NCBI RefSeq assembly: GCF_048381675.1
Contig: NZ_JBLWIS010000004.1
Span: 62,001-126,000, forward strand
Length of the DNA stretch: 64,000 bases
Direction: 5' to 3'
Source of the DNA: Advenella sp048381675
GTDB lineage: Bacteria; Pseudomonadota; Gammaproteobacteria; Burkholderiales; Burkholderiaceae_B
Under the pieces are notes generated by a model, which saw only the letters and a list, made by a program, of their open reading frames with translations, did not search any database and was not told the origin of the DNA. Positions 1-8,822 of the stretch are shown here, piece by piece. The first letter of the stretch is position 1; each line of letters begins with the position of its first letter. Made by a program: the position numbers and the translations under genes.

Positions 1-1
1 T

Positions 2-592
2 GCCTTCATCCCCGAACATCGGGCCTTACGCTGGGAGTCTGTCCTAACCAACGAAGCTCCCGGTTTGAAAATGAATGATGGTTTGCTTTATAAAATTCCT
101 TTTTTCCAGATTTTCTCAAGAGCAACACAAGCCCCCAGTGCTTTAGGTGCATTAAAAGGTCTGGTACAAACATTTATTGACTTCAATTACCAGAAAGTCA
201 GTCGTCATGGCGTAAATATCAGTGCAAATCAAGCCGCTGTATTGGCTGTTTCCCAAGCTTTGTCACACGCTGAAGAAATGAAAACCCAAGTTTACAAAAA
301 CTACGCTCGCGTAATTGCCGAGGTTGAAAAAGGCCCTTCAATAAGCATGGACGAACGACGCCAGTTCCGTTTTCAAAGCTCACAAATTCCTCCACGTTGT
401 GCGCAGTTGGCCGCTGAGCTTTTCAGACTCAGTGGAGGACATGCAATTTATAAACAATATGACTTTGGTCGAATTTATAACGACATAATGGCCATTCAAA
501 GTCATCAATTAAATAATTATCAACATCATGCCAATGCATGGGCAGGCACTCTCTTGGGTGATGAAAAAATCGCCCAGAATTATTTTGCATAA
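2..592 (+). CDS. Two-component flavin monooxygenase, oxygenase subunit (3' part only)
   Basis: The frame is open to the left edge, so the true start lies outside the window and only the last 196 residues are seen. They look like the C-terminal helical domain of the acyl-CoA dehydrogenase fold used by group D flavin monooxygenases (HsaA, DszC and the A. baumannii 4-hydroxyphenylacetate hydroxylase oxygenase), including the late 'LFRLSGGHAIY' segment and a His-rich tail. Such enzymes hydroxylate aromatic rings using reduced flavin supplied by a partner reductase. A matching reductase is encoded at 5001-5978 and ring-cleavage genes lie between, so ortho-hydroxylation of a phenolic substrate is likely. 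An acyl-CoA dehydrogenase proper is the alternative. The substrate is not evident. Confidence 0.75.
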   Translation, partial: AFIPEHRALRWESVLTNEAPGLKMNDGLLYKIPFFQIFSRATQAPSALGALKGLVQTFIDFNYQKVSRHGVNISANQAAVLAVSQALSHAEEMKTQVYKNYARVIAEVEKGPSISMDERRQFRFQSSQIPPRCAQLAAELFRLSGGHAIYKQYDFGRIYNDIMAIQSHQLNNYQHHANAWAGTLLGDEKIAQNYFA

Positions 593-632
593 TTAAGTAA
601 ATCATCAATACACAATTATTAAAGGAGACCTA

Positions 633-1607
633 ATGAATAAAATCATATTAACCGCGCTTTCACTGCTTGCAACTTCTTTTGTGCAAGCCAATGAGGCGGA
701 CAGTTTTCCCAATCAGCCCATCAAAATAGTCGTTCCGTACGCAGCAGGCGGTGGTACCGACATTATGGCGCGGCAAGTCGGACGGACACTGAGTGAAATC
801 ATTAAACAACCCGTTATTATTGATAATAAACCTGGCGCAGGAACCGCTATTGGTGCAACTGCAGTCGCAAACTCAACACCCAACGGATATACCTTGTTAT
901 GGGGCGACAATGCGACTTACGCCACCAATACCGCGCTTTACAAAAAACTGTCTTATGACCCCGTAAACAGTCTAAAACCGGTAAGCACCATACTGACCGG
1001 TTCATTGGTCCTTTCAGTTAATAAGAATATTCCCGTCAATAATGTTAAGGAATTTATTGATTACGTAAAAGCAAATCCCCAAACCATGAGTTATGGAACA
1101 GCAGGTAACGGAACGCCTCATCACCTCATGATGGAGAGCCTGAAAATTGCCAATGACAATCTGAATATTGTACATATTCCCTATCAAGGGGAAGGGCCTG
1201 CCATGCAAGATCTTGTGGGTGGAGAATTGCAAGCCATGTTTTCAGGCGCCCGAATTGCCTCTGCACAAAGCAAAGACGGAAAAATCAAGATTTTGGGAGC
1301 TTCAGGCAAAGAACGCAATCAAATAGTACCGGAGATTCCCACTCTATCAGAATCCGGTCTTCCCGATTTTGTGTATGAGTATTGGCATGGTGTATCAGCT
1401 CCCGCTGGCACACCCGATGCCATTATTAATAAGCTGAATGACGCTTTCAAACAAACACTGGCAAATGAAGAATTAGTGCAATGGATTGCCACATCAAGTG
1501 GTGCCTACCTCAAAAGCAGTTCGCCTGAAGAAATGACCGACAAAATCAACCAAGACATCATCAAGTCCAAAGCGCTGGTTAAGGAAATCGGCTTGTCTTT
1601 AGATTGA
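633..1607 (+). CDS. Bug/TctC-family periplasmic solute-binding protein
   Basis: A 324-residue protein with a signal peptide (about residues 1-19, cleavage after VQA). The mature start 'PNQPIKIVVPYAAGGGTD' is typical of Bug proteins, the extracytoplasmic receptors of tripartite tricarboxylate transporters that bind carboxylates. A good Shine-Dalgarno (aaggag) precedes the ATG. It lies 40 bp after the monooxygenase gene and just before catabolic genes, so it probably captures the aromatic acid degraded by this cluster. No TctA/TctB membrane genes are next to it, so it may use the membrane pair encoded at 35.4-37.4 kb or another one. Ligand unknown. Confidence 0.88.
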   Translation: MNKIILTALSLLATSFVQANEADSFPNQPIKIVVPYAAGGGTDIMARQVGRTLSEIIKQPVIIDNKPGAGTAIGATAVANSTPNGYTLLWGDNATYATNTALYKKLSYDPVNSLKPVSTILTGSLVLSVNKNIPVNNVKEFIDYVKANPQTMSYGTAGNGTPHHLMMESLKIANDNLNIVHIPYQGEGPAMQDLVGGELQAMFSGARIASAQSKDGKIKILGASGKERNQIVPEIPTLSESGLPDFVYEYWHGVSAPAGTPDAIINKLNDAFKQTLANEELVQWIATSSGAYLKSSSPEEMTDKINQDIIKSKALVKEIGLSLD

Positions 1608-1648
1608 GTAAATAAATTTAAACTGAATTATTATTGAGTGTAAGCACA

Positions 1649-2506
1649 ATGACCAAAACACGTCAGGCATATACAGGGCATTTTTACCGTGACCCCCATA
1701 CAACGATTGATTCCCATGACACCAAGAGCTGGATAACACGCGCAGCCAATTTTGTCGTCATGGCCAGTCATGCAAAAGAAAATGCCATTCTAACCAGAAC
1801 AGCAGAATACCAAAATGATGAGTACTTCATTCTGCTCCCTGAAGATACGGCAGCAGTTATCAGCAGCAATGGCAATGAAATAAAAAGTAATGGCGACTCA
1901 TTATTCATTGCCCCTCCGGGTGACAGCCAGATCAAAATGTTGAATGGCGGTTGGGTCTACCGAATTTTCAGCAAAAATGCCAAAGACTTAATTGAAATGG
2001 CACCCAATCATCAAGCCTGGAATAACGTGACCGACGTTGCAGAATTAATTAACTGGCCAGCCCCTGTCGATGGTTTCAAGTTACGTCACTATCCGTTGCA
2101 AGACTATATCCGTACAGATACCACAATGCGCCTTTTCCGTACATGCAATTTGATGGTCAATATCTTCCTGCCAAGTACAGCACCACGGGACATCCACAAA
2201 CTATCCCCGCACTCTCACCCTGACTATGAGCAAGGATCCCTGGCTGTCCATGGTGCTTATATCCATCATTTACGTTACCCATGGACACCGGATCTGGCGG
2301 AGTGGCGTGAGGATGACCATATTGTCGCATCCGCCCCTTCGCTGTGCGTCATCCCCCCAAACGTCATCCATACCTCCCAAGCCGTTGGGGAAAAAGGTAT
2401 GCGCCTTGTGGATATTTTTGCACCTCCACGCAAGGATTTCTCACTGAGACCAGGTCTTGTGTGCAATGAAAAAGAATACCCGCTACCCGACGACATTAAC
2501 GCATAA
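1649..2506 (+). CDS. Cupin-fold protein of the aromatic cluster
   Basis: About 285 residues that appear to form two cupin-like halves. The second half carries a possible metal site: 'PHSHPDYEQG' (His-x-His and Glu about residues 192-199 from this start) and a later His in 'PPNVIHTSQ'. That is the ligand pattern of Fe/Mn/Ni cupins such as dioxygenases, isomerases and decarboxylases. The reading frame can also begin at a TTG at 1634; I chose the ATG at 1649, and neither has a clear ribosome-binding site. Position between the binding protein and the aldolase suggests a step on a ring-cleavage product, such as tautomerisation, decarboxylation or dioxygenation. The exact reaction cannot be read from the sequence. 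Confidence 0.6.
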   Translation: MTKTRQAYTGHFYRDPHTTIDSHDTKSWITRAANFVVMASHAKENAILTRTAEYQNDEYFILLPEDTAAVISSNGNEIKSNGDSLFIAPPGDSQIKMLNGGWVYRIFSKNAKDLIEMAPNHQAWNNVTDVAELINWPAPVDGFKLRHYPLQDYIRTDTTMRLFRTCNLMVNIFLPSTAPRDIHKLSPHSHPDYEQGSLAVHGAYIHHLRYPWTPDLAEWREDDHIVASAPSLCVIPPNVIHTSQAVGEKGMRLVDIFAPPRKDFSLRPGLVCNEKEYPLPDDINA

Positions 2507-2542
2507 ATCAAGATATCTTTACTTTTAATCACAGGATGCTAT

Positions 2543-3301
2543 ATGACAAGCCGTTTTATAGAAACACTGAAAGTACCGGGTAGCTGTCAATTCGGTACCT
2601 GGGTCAAACTGGACTCTCCAGAAACCATTGAATGCCTGGCTCTGGCTGGTTTCAATTTCATTGCCATTGATATGGAACATGCGCCACTAACCTTTCAGGC
2701 AAGCTACCGCAACATTGTCATCGCTCAAGGCTTGGGTTTAAAAGTACTGGTTCGCCTGCCTGACAGCTCGGGCGCTTATGCACAGAGAATATTGGATTGT
2801 GGCGCTGATGGCGTTTTAATTCCACGGGTCCGCTCAGAGCAGGAAGCACGTGATGTCATGAATGGCATGATTTTCAGTCCCGTCGGGCATCGTGGTCTGG
2901 GCATCACCTCACGGGCTGGACATTGGGGACTTAAGCCAACTGCCCAATATATTGAAGAAGGCAATAACCACGTCTTGCGTATTCCACAACTTGAAGATGC
3001 CCATGCCTTAGGTGACGTTGAAAGAATTCTGGCAGTGCCAGGGGTCAATGCCATTTTTGTGGGCCCGGGAGATTTGGCCTTATCAACCGGCAAACCGGCT
3101 TCACATCCCGATAACAGCCAATTAATCACAAACTTGATCAACGTTGCCAATCGATTGAATATTCCTTGTGGCACTGCAGTTGGTGATGTCAATGCTGCCA
3201 TTAAGGCCAAAGAAAATGGTTTTAATTTTGTCATGATCAGCAATGATATAAGCATTTTTGCCAAATCATCCGCCAGCATGATCAATCAGCTTAAAAGTTA
3301 A
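2543..3301 (+). CDS. HpcH/HpaI family aldolase
   Basis: A 252-residue class II aldolase of the HpaI/GarL/RhmA type. Visible family motifs are 'IDMEHAP' near residue 41, 'VLIPRVRSEQEAR' near residue 92, 'GHRGLG' and 'FVGPGDLA' (about residues 172-179), which together form the divalent metal and pyruvate-enolate site. These enzymes split 4-hydroxy-2-oxo acids into pyruvate (or oxaloacetate) and an aldehyde or keto acid. In the cluster it would perform the terminal carbon-carbon cleavage after LigAB ring opening and hydration. Its stop codon is immediately followed by the ligA start, so the two are probably co-translated. Family assignment is firm; the substrate is inferred. Confidence 0.85.
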   Translation: MTSRFIETLKVPGSCQFGTWVKLDSPETIECLALAGFNFIAIDMEHAPLTFQASYRNIVIAQGLGLKVLVRLPDSSGAYAQRILDCGADGVLIPRVRSEQEARDVMNGMIFSPVGHRGLGITSRAGHWGLKPTAQYIEEGNNHVLRIPQLEDAHALGDVERILAVPGVNAIFVGPGDLALSTGKPASHPDNSQLITNLINVANRLNIPCGTAVGDVNAAIKAKENGFNFVMISNDISIFAKSSASMINQLKS

Positions 3302-3700
3302 ATGATGAATACAGAATCACAAGATATTCAGAAAAAGCTAGGGCCCCGGATCACTCTTAAAGGCCTGTGCCCATTAACGACGGAACGGGCAGAAAGAGGA
3401 TATAGACTTACCAAATTCCTCACTAGCATGCGTTCAGTAAAACAGCGTACATTTTTTTTAAATGATGAAGAGTCATGCATGGATCATTTTGGTTTAAACG
3501 ACCAGGAAAAAGAAATGGTTCGTAACAGAGCTTTTACCAAAATGATGGAATATGGCGCCTGTACAGTTGCGATTGGCAAGGCGAATGGCGCTTTCAAGAC
3601 ATCATTAATGGAAAGAGGCGCCTCAGAATTGGGCATGACGGTTGATGAATTTGTACGCATAAGAAAAGAAGCAAACAAAGGATATATATGGCAGAGTTAA
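3302..3700 (+). CDS. ligA: LigA-type extradiol dioxygenase alpha subunit
   Basis: A 132-residue helical protein matching the small alpha subunit of protocatechuate 4,5-dioxygenase (LigA). Typical segments are 'GYRLTKFL', 'FGLNDQEKEMVRNR' and 'MEYGACTVAIGKANGA', which cover the active site of the beta subunit. It starts right after the aldolase stop, with two consecutive ATG codons at 3302 and 3305, and overlaps the beta-subunit gene by 13 bp, as expected for an obligate alpha2-beta2 enzyme. The presence of a separate alpha gene supports a protocatechuate-like or related diol substrate. The symbol is by family; the true substrate may differ. Confidence 0.85.
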   Translation: MMNTESQDIQKKLGPRITLKGLCPLTTERAERGYRLTKFLTSMRSVKQRTFFLNDEESCMDHFGLNDQEKEMVRNRAFTKMMEYGACTVAIGKANGAFKTSLMERGASELGMTVDEFVRIRKEANKGYIWQS

Positions 3701-4551
3701 TTGGTGCAATCGGATCTTCACACGCCCCCTCAATCTCTTTTGCTTTCGATGCTGGCCATCAGGAAAAACAGGAATGGAAACCTTTTTTTGAATCCTACAA
3801 GCCCGTCCATGATTGGCTAAAACAAAAAAATGTCACCACAATGATTGTTATTTATAACGATCACCTGAATCAGTTCCAGTTTGACGCTTACCCTACTTTT
3901 GCCATGGGCATCGCAAAGCAGTTGAATATTGCTGATGAAGGCATTGGTGCTCGCAATTTTGCATCCGTTCCCGGTGCTCCAGACTTTGGTTGGGAACTGG
4001 CCAAATCACTGGTAAACGATGAGTTTGATTTGACTATTTGTCAGGAAATGGAACTGGATCATGGTGTCATGTCCGTTCTGCCCTTACTGATGCCCCCGAG
4101 CTGGCCAATACGTATCATTCCCATTCATGTCAATGTATTGCGTGAACCCCTTCCAACTCCCATGCGATGCTGGAAACTGGGACAAAGTATTGGTCGCTTC
4201 ATTAAAAACTCAGCTTGTAATGAACGGGTCGTTGTCGCTTCTACTGGCGGTTTATCCCATCAAATTCATGGTGATAATTTTGGTTTTGTAAATCCGGAAT
4301 GGGATAACCGGTTCATGGACTTATTGATGCATGAACCTGAAATATTGGCACAAGCCACTCATGAAGATTACATATACCGCGGTGGCCTGGAGTCAGTTGA
4401 AATGATGTTGTGGCTGACAATGCGTGGCGCACTTTCTGAGACCAGCGAATCTTTCAATGAAATTCAACGATTCTACTGGGCTCCCATGCTAACCGGCTAC
4501 GGTTTACTGGCTTTAGAAGCCGAAAAGCCAGCAACTCCTGCCTCGAAATAG
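3688..4551 (+). CDS. ligB: LigB-type extradiol ring-cleavage dioxygenase beta subunit
   Basis: A 287-residue class III extradiol dioxygenase. The Fe(II) ligand region is visible: 'GSSHAPS' supplies the first His (residue 12), 'IYNDHLN' the second (about residue 58), and 'ELDHGVM' the acid region. 'STGGLSHQIHG' carries the conserved catalytic His of the LigB family. The enzyme cleaves a catechol-type ring next to, not between, the hydroxyls, using O2. It overlaps ligA by 13 bp, supporting coupled expression and a heteromeric enzyme. The flanking hydroxylase and aldolase suggest a meta-cleavage pathway. Whether the substrate is protocatechuate, a gallate derivative or an amino- or hydroxy-substituted analogue is not shown by the sequence. 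Confidence 0.88.
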   Translation: MAELIGAIGSSHAPSISFAFDAGHQEKQEWKPFFESYKPVHDWLKQKNVTTMIVIYNDHLNQFQFDAYPTFAMGIAKQLNIADEGIGARNFASVPGAPDFGWELAKSLVNDEFDLTICQEMELDHGVMSVLPLLMPPSWPIRIIPIHVNVLREPLPTPMRCWKLGQSIGRFIKNSACNERVVVASTGGLSHQIHGDNFGFVNPEWDNRFMDLLMHEPEILAQATHEDYIYRGGLESVEMMLWLTMRGALSETSESFNEIQRFYWAPMLTGYGLLALEAEKPATPASK

Positions 4552-4574
4552 CTGATTAACCGGAAAACTCGAAC

Positions 4575-4967
4575 ATGCGTAAAAGTATTTATATTGATGG
4601 ATTTTCTCATGGCAACAATCCTGTTCCTGCCGCTTGCCTGCATCACAATATTTTAATGAGCGGCGCCATCTTTGGCACAGATAAAACAACGGGAAAAATT
4701 CCCGAATCTATTGAACAACAATGTCAACTCATGTTTGAGAATACGCGTCGTATTCTTGAAAAAGCGGGCGGCAGCTGGAAAGACGTTATCAAAATGACTT
4801 TTTATCTCAAACCAGAGGTATCGCGAGCTTTACTGAATCAATATTGGGTTGATATTTTTCCTGATGAGACAAGCAGACCCGCCCGACATGTAATCGTTTC
4901 CAATACCTTACCTGCCTCAATGGATATGCAGTGCGACCTTTTCGCAATTATGGCTCCCCATAATTAA
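4575..4967 (+). CDS. RidA/YjgF-family enamine deaminase-like protein
   Basis: A 130-residue RidA-superfamily protein. The family signature appears in 'LMSGAIFGTD', 'QCQLMFENTRRILEKAG', 'VIKMTFYL', and 'SRPARHVIVSNTLPASMDMQCDLFAI', the last split here only for description, in which the Arg before HV is the residue that contacts the substrate carboxylate in RidA. RidA homologues hydrolyse enamine/imine intermediates, and members within ring-cleavage operons act as 2-aminomuconate-type deaminases. Its presence between ligB and the flavin reductase is the only hint that the substrate of this cluster might carry an amino group or ring nitrogen. It could equally be a generic housekeeping paralogue carried along. 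Confidence 0.75.
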   Translation: MRKSIYIDGFSHGNNPVPAACLHHNILMSGAIFGTDKTTGKIPESIEQQCQLMFENTRRILEKAGGSWKDVIKMTFYLKPEVSRALLNQYWVDIFPDETSRPARHVIVSNTLPASMDMQCDLFAIMAPHN

Positions 4968-5000
4968 AAACTCACTCTTAAAATACTTGCTTATAAAGAC

Positions 5001-5978
5001 ATGGACATAATATCTAAACCCATACAAATCATTGAAAGTGGCAGTCCGGAAGAGGATTCACGCGCATTCAGAAGATGCTTATCTCAATTTGCCACTGGTG
5101 TGACCGTAATGACTGCTTGCAACGGGACCGACATGGCAGGCATGTCTGTGAACTCATTTGCCGCGCTTTCTCTTGAACCACCCCTTGTTTTATGGTCTAT
5201 ACGAAAAGAGTCTGGCAGCCTTAAAATCTTTCAGGAGGCCCGACATTATGCCGTTAATATTCTTTCTGACAATCAGGTGGATCTCTCAAATTTGTTTGCA
5301 AAAGGCGATGAGGATAAATTCAGTAAAACCGACTGGTTCAAAGGAAAACTAGGTGCGCCATTGTTGCGTGATGTGATCTGTACATTGGAGTGCAGCCTTG
5401 AAAACACCATTGATGGTGGGGATCATTTGATTCTGATTGGTCGCGTCAAACATTACACCCGTTACAACGGAACCCCACTCTTGTTTTACCAGGGTCGTTA
5501 CGGTGTCGCCAATGACTTGTCATCGATTATGAACCAAACCGAAACAGAAAAAAACACATCCTTGACAAGGAAAGGCAATACACATTTATCTCTGTTGCGT
5601 CGTTTACATTATGTGAGCCATCTTGTTTCTTCACGTTTTAATACTCAAAGACAAGAACTAAGCATAAGCGTTGCAGAATTCAGGATATATAGCTGGTTGA
5701 ACTCACAGGCAATGAGCGAACAGGAGCTTCAGGCATGTATTTACCTCCGTCAGGAAGAAATAAAAGATGCCCTGCAGGAAATGAAAAACCGGAATCATCT
5801 TGAATATATCGTCGACGAAAAAATACACTTGACAAACAGTGGTCGCGAATATGCCATGTTCATTAATCAGCGAGTAAAAAATTTCGAAGCGAATATGATC
5901 CAAAACATCGATAAGAAAGATCTCGAAACCGCGTTACGCGTTATAGACAATTTGATTACACAGGCCAAAGATGCTTAA
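5001..5978 (+). CDS. Flavin reductase with C-terminal MarR-like domain
   Basis: A 325-residue fusion. Residues about 20-170 form a flavin reductase domain of the HpaC/DIM6 type ('FRRCLSQFATGVTVMTA', 'GMSVNSFAALSLEPPLV', late 'GRYGV'). Residues about 190-325 look like a MarR winged-helix module ('LSLLRRLHYVSHLVS', 'ISVAEFRIYSWLN', 'HLTNSGREYA'). This architecture is known from C1, the reductase of A. baumannii 4-hydroxyphenylacetate 3-hydroxylase, where the MarR-like tail holds the reductase inactive until the aromatic effector binds. It is therefore the probable NAD(P)H-dependent partner of the oxygenase at the window start, with substrate-gated flavin reduction. A DNA-binding role for the tail is less likely but not excluded. 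Confidence 0.85.
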   Translation: MDIISKPIQIIESGSPEEDSRAFRRCLSQFATGVTVMTACNGTDMAGMSVNSFAALSLEPPLVLWSIRKESGSLKIFQEARHYAVNILSDNQVDLSNLFAKGDEDKFSKTDWFKGKLGAPLLRDVICTLECSLENTIDGGDHLILIGRVKHYTRYNGTPLLFYQGRYGVANDLSSIMNQTETEKNTSLTRKGNTHLSLLRRLHYVSHLVSSRFNTQRQELSISVAEFRIYSWLNSQAMSEQELQACIYLRQEEIKDALQEMKNRNHLEYIVDEKIHLTNSGREYAMFINQRVKNFEANMIQNIDKKDLETALRVIDNLITQAKDA

Positions 5979-5990
5979 TCAACGATATTT

Positions 5991-6947
5991 TTAACCGTTA
6001 ATATTCCATTTTGAAGCGTGAGACCATGCTCCCTGCTCCAATAGATAATCAATTTCCTTCTGGAGTATGGCATATATTGCGTTGATGGCCAATAAATTGG
6101 ATGCTCTCCTGGACTTTACCAAATACAGATTCCAACATACCAAAGGCGATTTAAAAGGTATTGCCGCGACCTGACCGGTTTCAACAGAATAGCTCCAGGA
6201 GGTACTCATACTGAAGATAGTGCCTCCAATTCCCTGCTCAACCATGCCTCTTGTCACAAAAGAACCGTCTGTTTCAAAGACAATGTTTGGGCGAATATTA
6301 TTTAATACACATAATCTATCTATCATCACCCTCAAAATATGCGGTTTTGAGGGTAGAATCAATGGAATTTGCGGTAAATCCTTGATAAGCAGTTCTGTAG
6401 GCACCTTTCCTTTAAAAATCTCTTGCAGTTTTTTTGTATTGCAAAACAAGTGTAAACGTTCCGTCATAACAGGCATGACTTCATAATCAGGCCCTATTTC
6501 GCTGTTATAAACCAGTGCAATATCCACTTCTCCACGACTCAGCCAACCATGCACCTGAGACGGAGACCCTTCAAGAAACTCAAGCTGTACCAAGGGTAAT
6601 GTTGCCAGTTTTTGTTTATAAACTCTTGGTGCCAACAAACCACTGCTTCTGGGTGGAAATGCAATTCGTACCTTACCTGCCGGTTCTTTTACAAAAGAAG
6701 AAAGATTGGCTTCCATATCAGATATTTCATCCACTATTTTTTCCACTCTTGATAAAAACAATTTTCCGGGTTCAGTAAGCACAACACCACGTGCATTTCT
6801 TTCCAGCAATACAGTACCCATCCTTGACTCTATCCTTTTTACCCGCCTGCTCAAGGCCGATTGAGCCACGCAGGCATCAATGGCAGCTTTACTAAAACTG
6901 CCTGCACGCACCACTGCAACAAATGCACTAATGTCTTCAAAAAACAT
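5991..6947 (-). CDS. LysR-family transcriptional regulator
   Basis: About 318 residues with an N-terminal LysR winged helix-turn-helix ('FVAVVRAGSFSKAA', 'QSALSRRVKRIE') followed by a periplasmic-binding-protein-like effector domain. I place the start at the ATG at 6947 because GAGGA lies 6-7 bases upstream; an upstream GTG at 6962 is the alternative. It is convergent with the aromatic cluster and lies about 85 bp downstream of the amidase gene on the same strand. It could regulate either unit, and the cluster's own promoter lies beyond the window. The effector is unknown. Confidence 0.85.
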   Translation of the reverse strand: MFFEDISAFVAVVRAGSFSKAAIDACVAQSALSRRVKRIESRMGTVLLERNARGVVLTEPGKLFLSRVEKIVDEISDMEANLSSFVKEPAGKVRIAFPPRSSGLLAPRVYKQKLATLPLVQLEFLEGSPSQVHGWLSRGEVDIALVYNSEIGPDYEVMPVMTERLHLFCNTKKLQEIFKGKVPTELLIKDLPQIPLILPSKPHILRVMIDRLCVLNNIRPNIVFETDGSFVTRGMVEQGIGGTIFSMSTSWSYSVETGQVAAIPFKSPLVCWNLYLVKSRRASNLLAINAIYAILQKEIDYLLEQGAWSHASKWNING

Positions 6948-7031
6948 GTTTTCCTCACCCACAATATTATTAATTTTATATATGTTATTAATTCAGTAAT
7001 ATTATAGGTAATACCCGCTTGCTTAAAAAGC

Positions 7032-8420
7032 TCACCCCACCATCGGATGATAAGCATGCCAGGCCGTCATGCGCTGTATCACGCTGGCAATCTGCAACAG
7101 CGTATATTCGTCATTGGCCTTGCCCACGAGCTGCGCACCAACGGGCAAATTCTGCGGATCAAAACCGGCCTGGATGGACAGCGCACATGCGCCGGTCCAA
7201 TTCACAAACCGGGTAAAGAAACCGATTGATGTATTGTTTTCATCGACCTGGTTTAACGGTAATGCCGTAAAGGGTGTGGCAGGAATCAGCAAGGCATCGC
7301 CCCCATCCATCCATTCCTGCCATATCGTTTTCATGGCCGCATGTTGCGCCAATAATTCCGCATAATTCCTGTCATCAATGTTCTGGCCAGCCAGAACACG
7401 CCGACGGACATTGGGATCAATTTGTTTTTCCGGGTCGGCAATATGGTCCTTATGCACACGCCAGCCCTCGGCGGCAATCAGCCGGCTACAATTATTCATG
7501 GCCGTTTCCATACTAAACGGCAACGCTTTGCGTACCAATTTCGCCCCCGCCATTTCCGCCATACGGACCATATCTCTTACACCCAACCGTACACTGCGCT
7601 GGACTTGCGTTTCATACTGCTCATCAGGTAGAACACAAATCACCTTTCCACCCAGATCAGCGCCTTCAAGGCCATGAATCCGATAATTTTCCTGCAAACG
7701 CGACTGTGCAGGTGCATTCATCATGGCATCAAAAACAATGGCAGCATCATCAGCACAACGCGTAAAGACACCGACACTGTCCAGGGAACGCGACAATGGC
7801 AAAACACCTTGGGTAGCAATGCGTCCCACCGTTGTCTTCAAGCCAGTCACACTATTCAAGGCAGCCGGAATACGTACAGAGCCACCCGTATCGGTGCCAA
7901 TGGCCGCAGCCGCCAATCCGGCAGCCACGGCAACGGCCGAACCGCTGGAAGATCCACCCGGAATACGATGCTGCCAACGATCCCATGGATTACGTGGTGT
8001 TCCCATCAATGCATTGGTACCCCAGCCACCAAAAGCCCACTCAACGGTATGTGTTTTACCCAGAATCACCGCACCATGCGCCCGCAATTTTTCAACAACC
8101 TCAGCCGTTTCAGTGCTGATACGGTGTATCCATTCCTTTGAGCCACCGGTAGTAATAGATCCTTCTATCTCACAAAGATCCTTGATACCCATGGGGATAC
8201 CATCCAGCCAACCCAATGACGTCCCATTCTTTCGACGTGCATCGGACTCCCTCGCCTGTTCCAGTGCCTGCTCCGGAAAAACGTTGATATAGGCATTGAA
8301 CGACTTATTGTGTTTGTCTATCCTGCTCAAAAAAATCCGTGTCAAAGCTTCTGCTGAAATATTTTTCAGCTCAAGGTGAGCTGCCAATTCGATGATTGAA
8401 CAGAATGCATAATTATCCAT
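7032..8420 (-). CDS. Amidase-signature family hydrolase
   Basis: About 462 residues of the amidase signature family (Ser-cisSer-Lys catalytic triad). The Lys lies in 'GIPMGIKDLCE' (about residue 80), and the glycine/serine-rich core 'IPGGSSSGSAVAVAAG' with 'IGTDTGGSVRIPAA' supplies both serines (about residues 155 and 179). An ATG at 8426 is possible, but the AAGGAG Shine-Dalgarno is better spaced for the ATG at 8420. These enzymes hydrolyse amides, carbamates or related bonds; GatA-type tRNA amidotransferases are longer and sit with gatB/gatC, which are absent here. It might feed the aromatic cluster by releasing an acid from an amide, but this is only positional inference. Confidence 0.85.
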   Translation of the reverse strand: MDNYAFCSIIELAAHLELKNISAEALTRIFLSRIDKHNKSFNAYINVFPEQALEQARESDARRKNGTSLGWLDGIPMGIKDLCEIEGSITTGGSKEWIHRISTETAEVVEKLRAHGAVILGKTHTVEWAFGGWGTNALMGTPRNPWDRWQHRIPGGSSSGSAVAVAAGLAAAAIGTDTGGSVRIPAALNSVTGLKTTVGRIATQGVLPLSRSLDSVGVFTRCADDAAIVFDAMMNAPAQSRLQENYRIHGLEGADLGGKVICVLPDEQYETQVQRSVRLGVRDMVRMAEMAGAKLVRKALPFSMETAMNNCSRLIAAEGWRVHKDHIADPEKQIDPNVRRRVLAGQNIDDRNYAELLAQHAAMKTIWQEWMDGGDALLIPATPFTALPLNQVDENNTSIGFFTRFVNWTGACALSIQAGFDPQNLPVGAQLVGKANDEYTLLQIASVIQRMTAWHAYHPMVG

Positions 8421-8502
8421 TTTCATACTCCTTCTTCAGGTAATGGTTCCGGCTTATTAAATTAAATAGGCCGGTTCCTGAAACGTCCCCGGCAAAGGCA
8501 TT

Positions 8503-8721
8503 TCACGCATAACGGGCTATTTCCAGCGAGTCCTTTACCGAGGCAAGGCCCTTCTTTACCAGGGTCCTCCCGGAAGGCGACTGAATATCCGTTGCTCCGG
8601 TAATATTCAATCCACTGCCAGCACTGACGCCAAGGATTGGCAACGCAAAGCTGACAGCAAGCACGCCTGCCAATATCCGCCTGTTCATTTTCAAATCCGA
8701 TCTGCCTGATACGCTACTCAT
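8503..8721 (-). CDS. Short exported peptide, probably a truncated gene
   Basis: A 72-residue reading frame preceded by GGAAG six bases before its ATG. It has a signal-peptide-like N-terminus (twin Arg in 'MNRRILAG', then a hydrophobic run ending 'GVSA') but only about 38 residues after it, with no recognisable domain. The short mature part, and the decayed gene next door, suggest that an exported protein has been cut down. It lies about 80 bp upstream of the amidase on the same strand. I do not recognise the family; it may be a pseudogene or a spurious frame. Confidence 0.35.
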   Translation of the reverse strand: MSSVSGRSDLKMNRRILAGVLAVSFALPILGVSAGSGLNITGATDIQSPSGRTLVKKGLASVKDSLEIARYA

Positions 8722-8822
8722 GATGCACTTCCATGTCAGTTAATAAACTCATAAAGTATTAAGCAAGAACCGTGCCTAAGTGTTTTTACCTATATCGCAC
8801 CCGAAATAGCTTGTGCGGCGCA

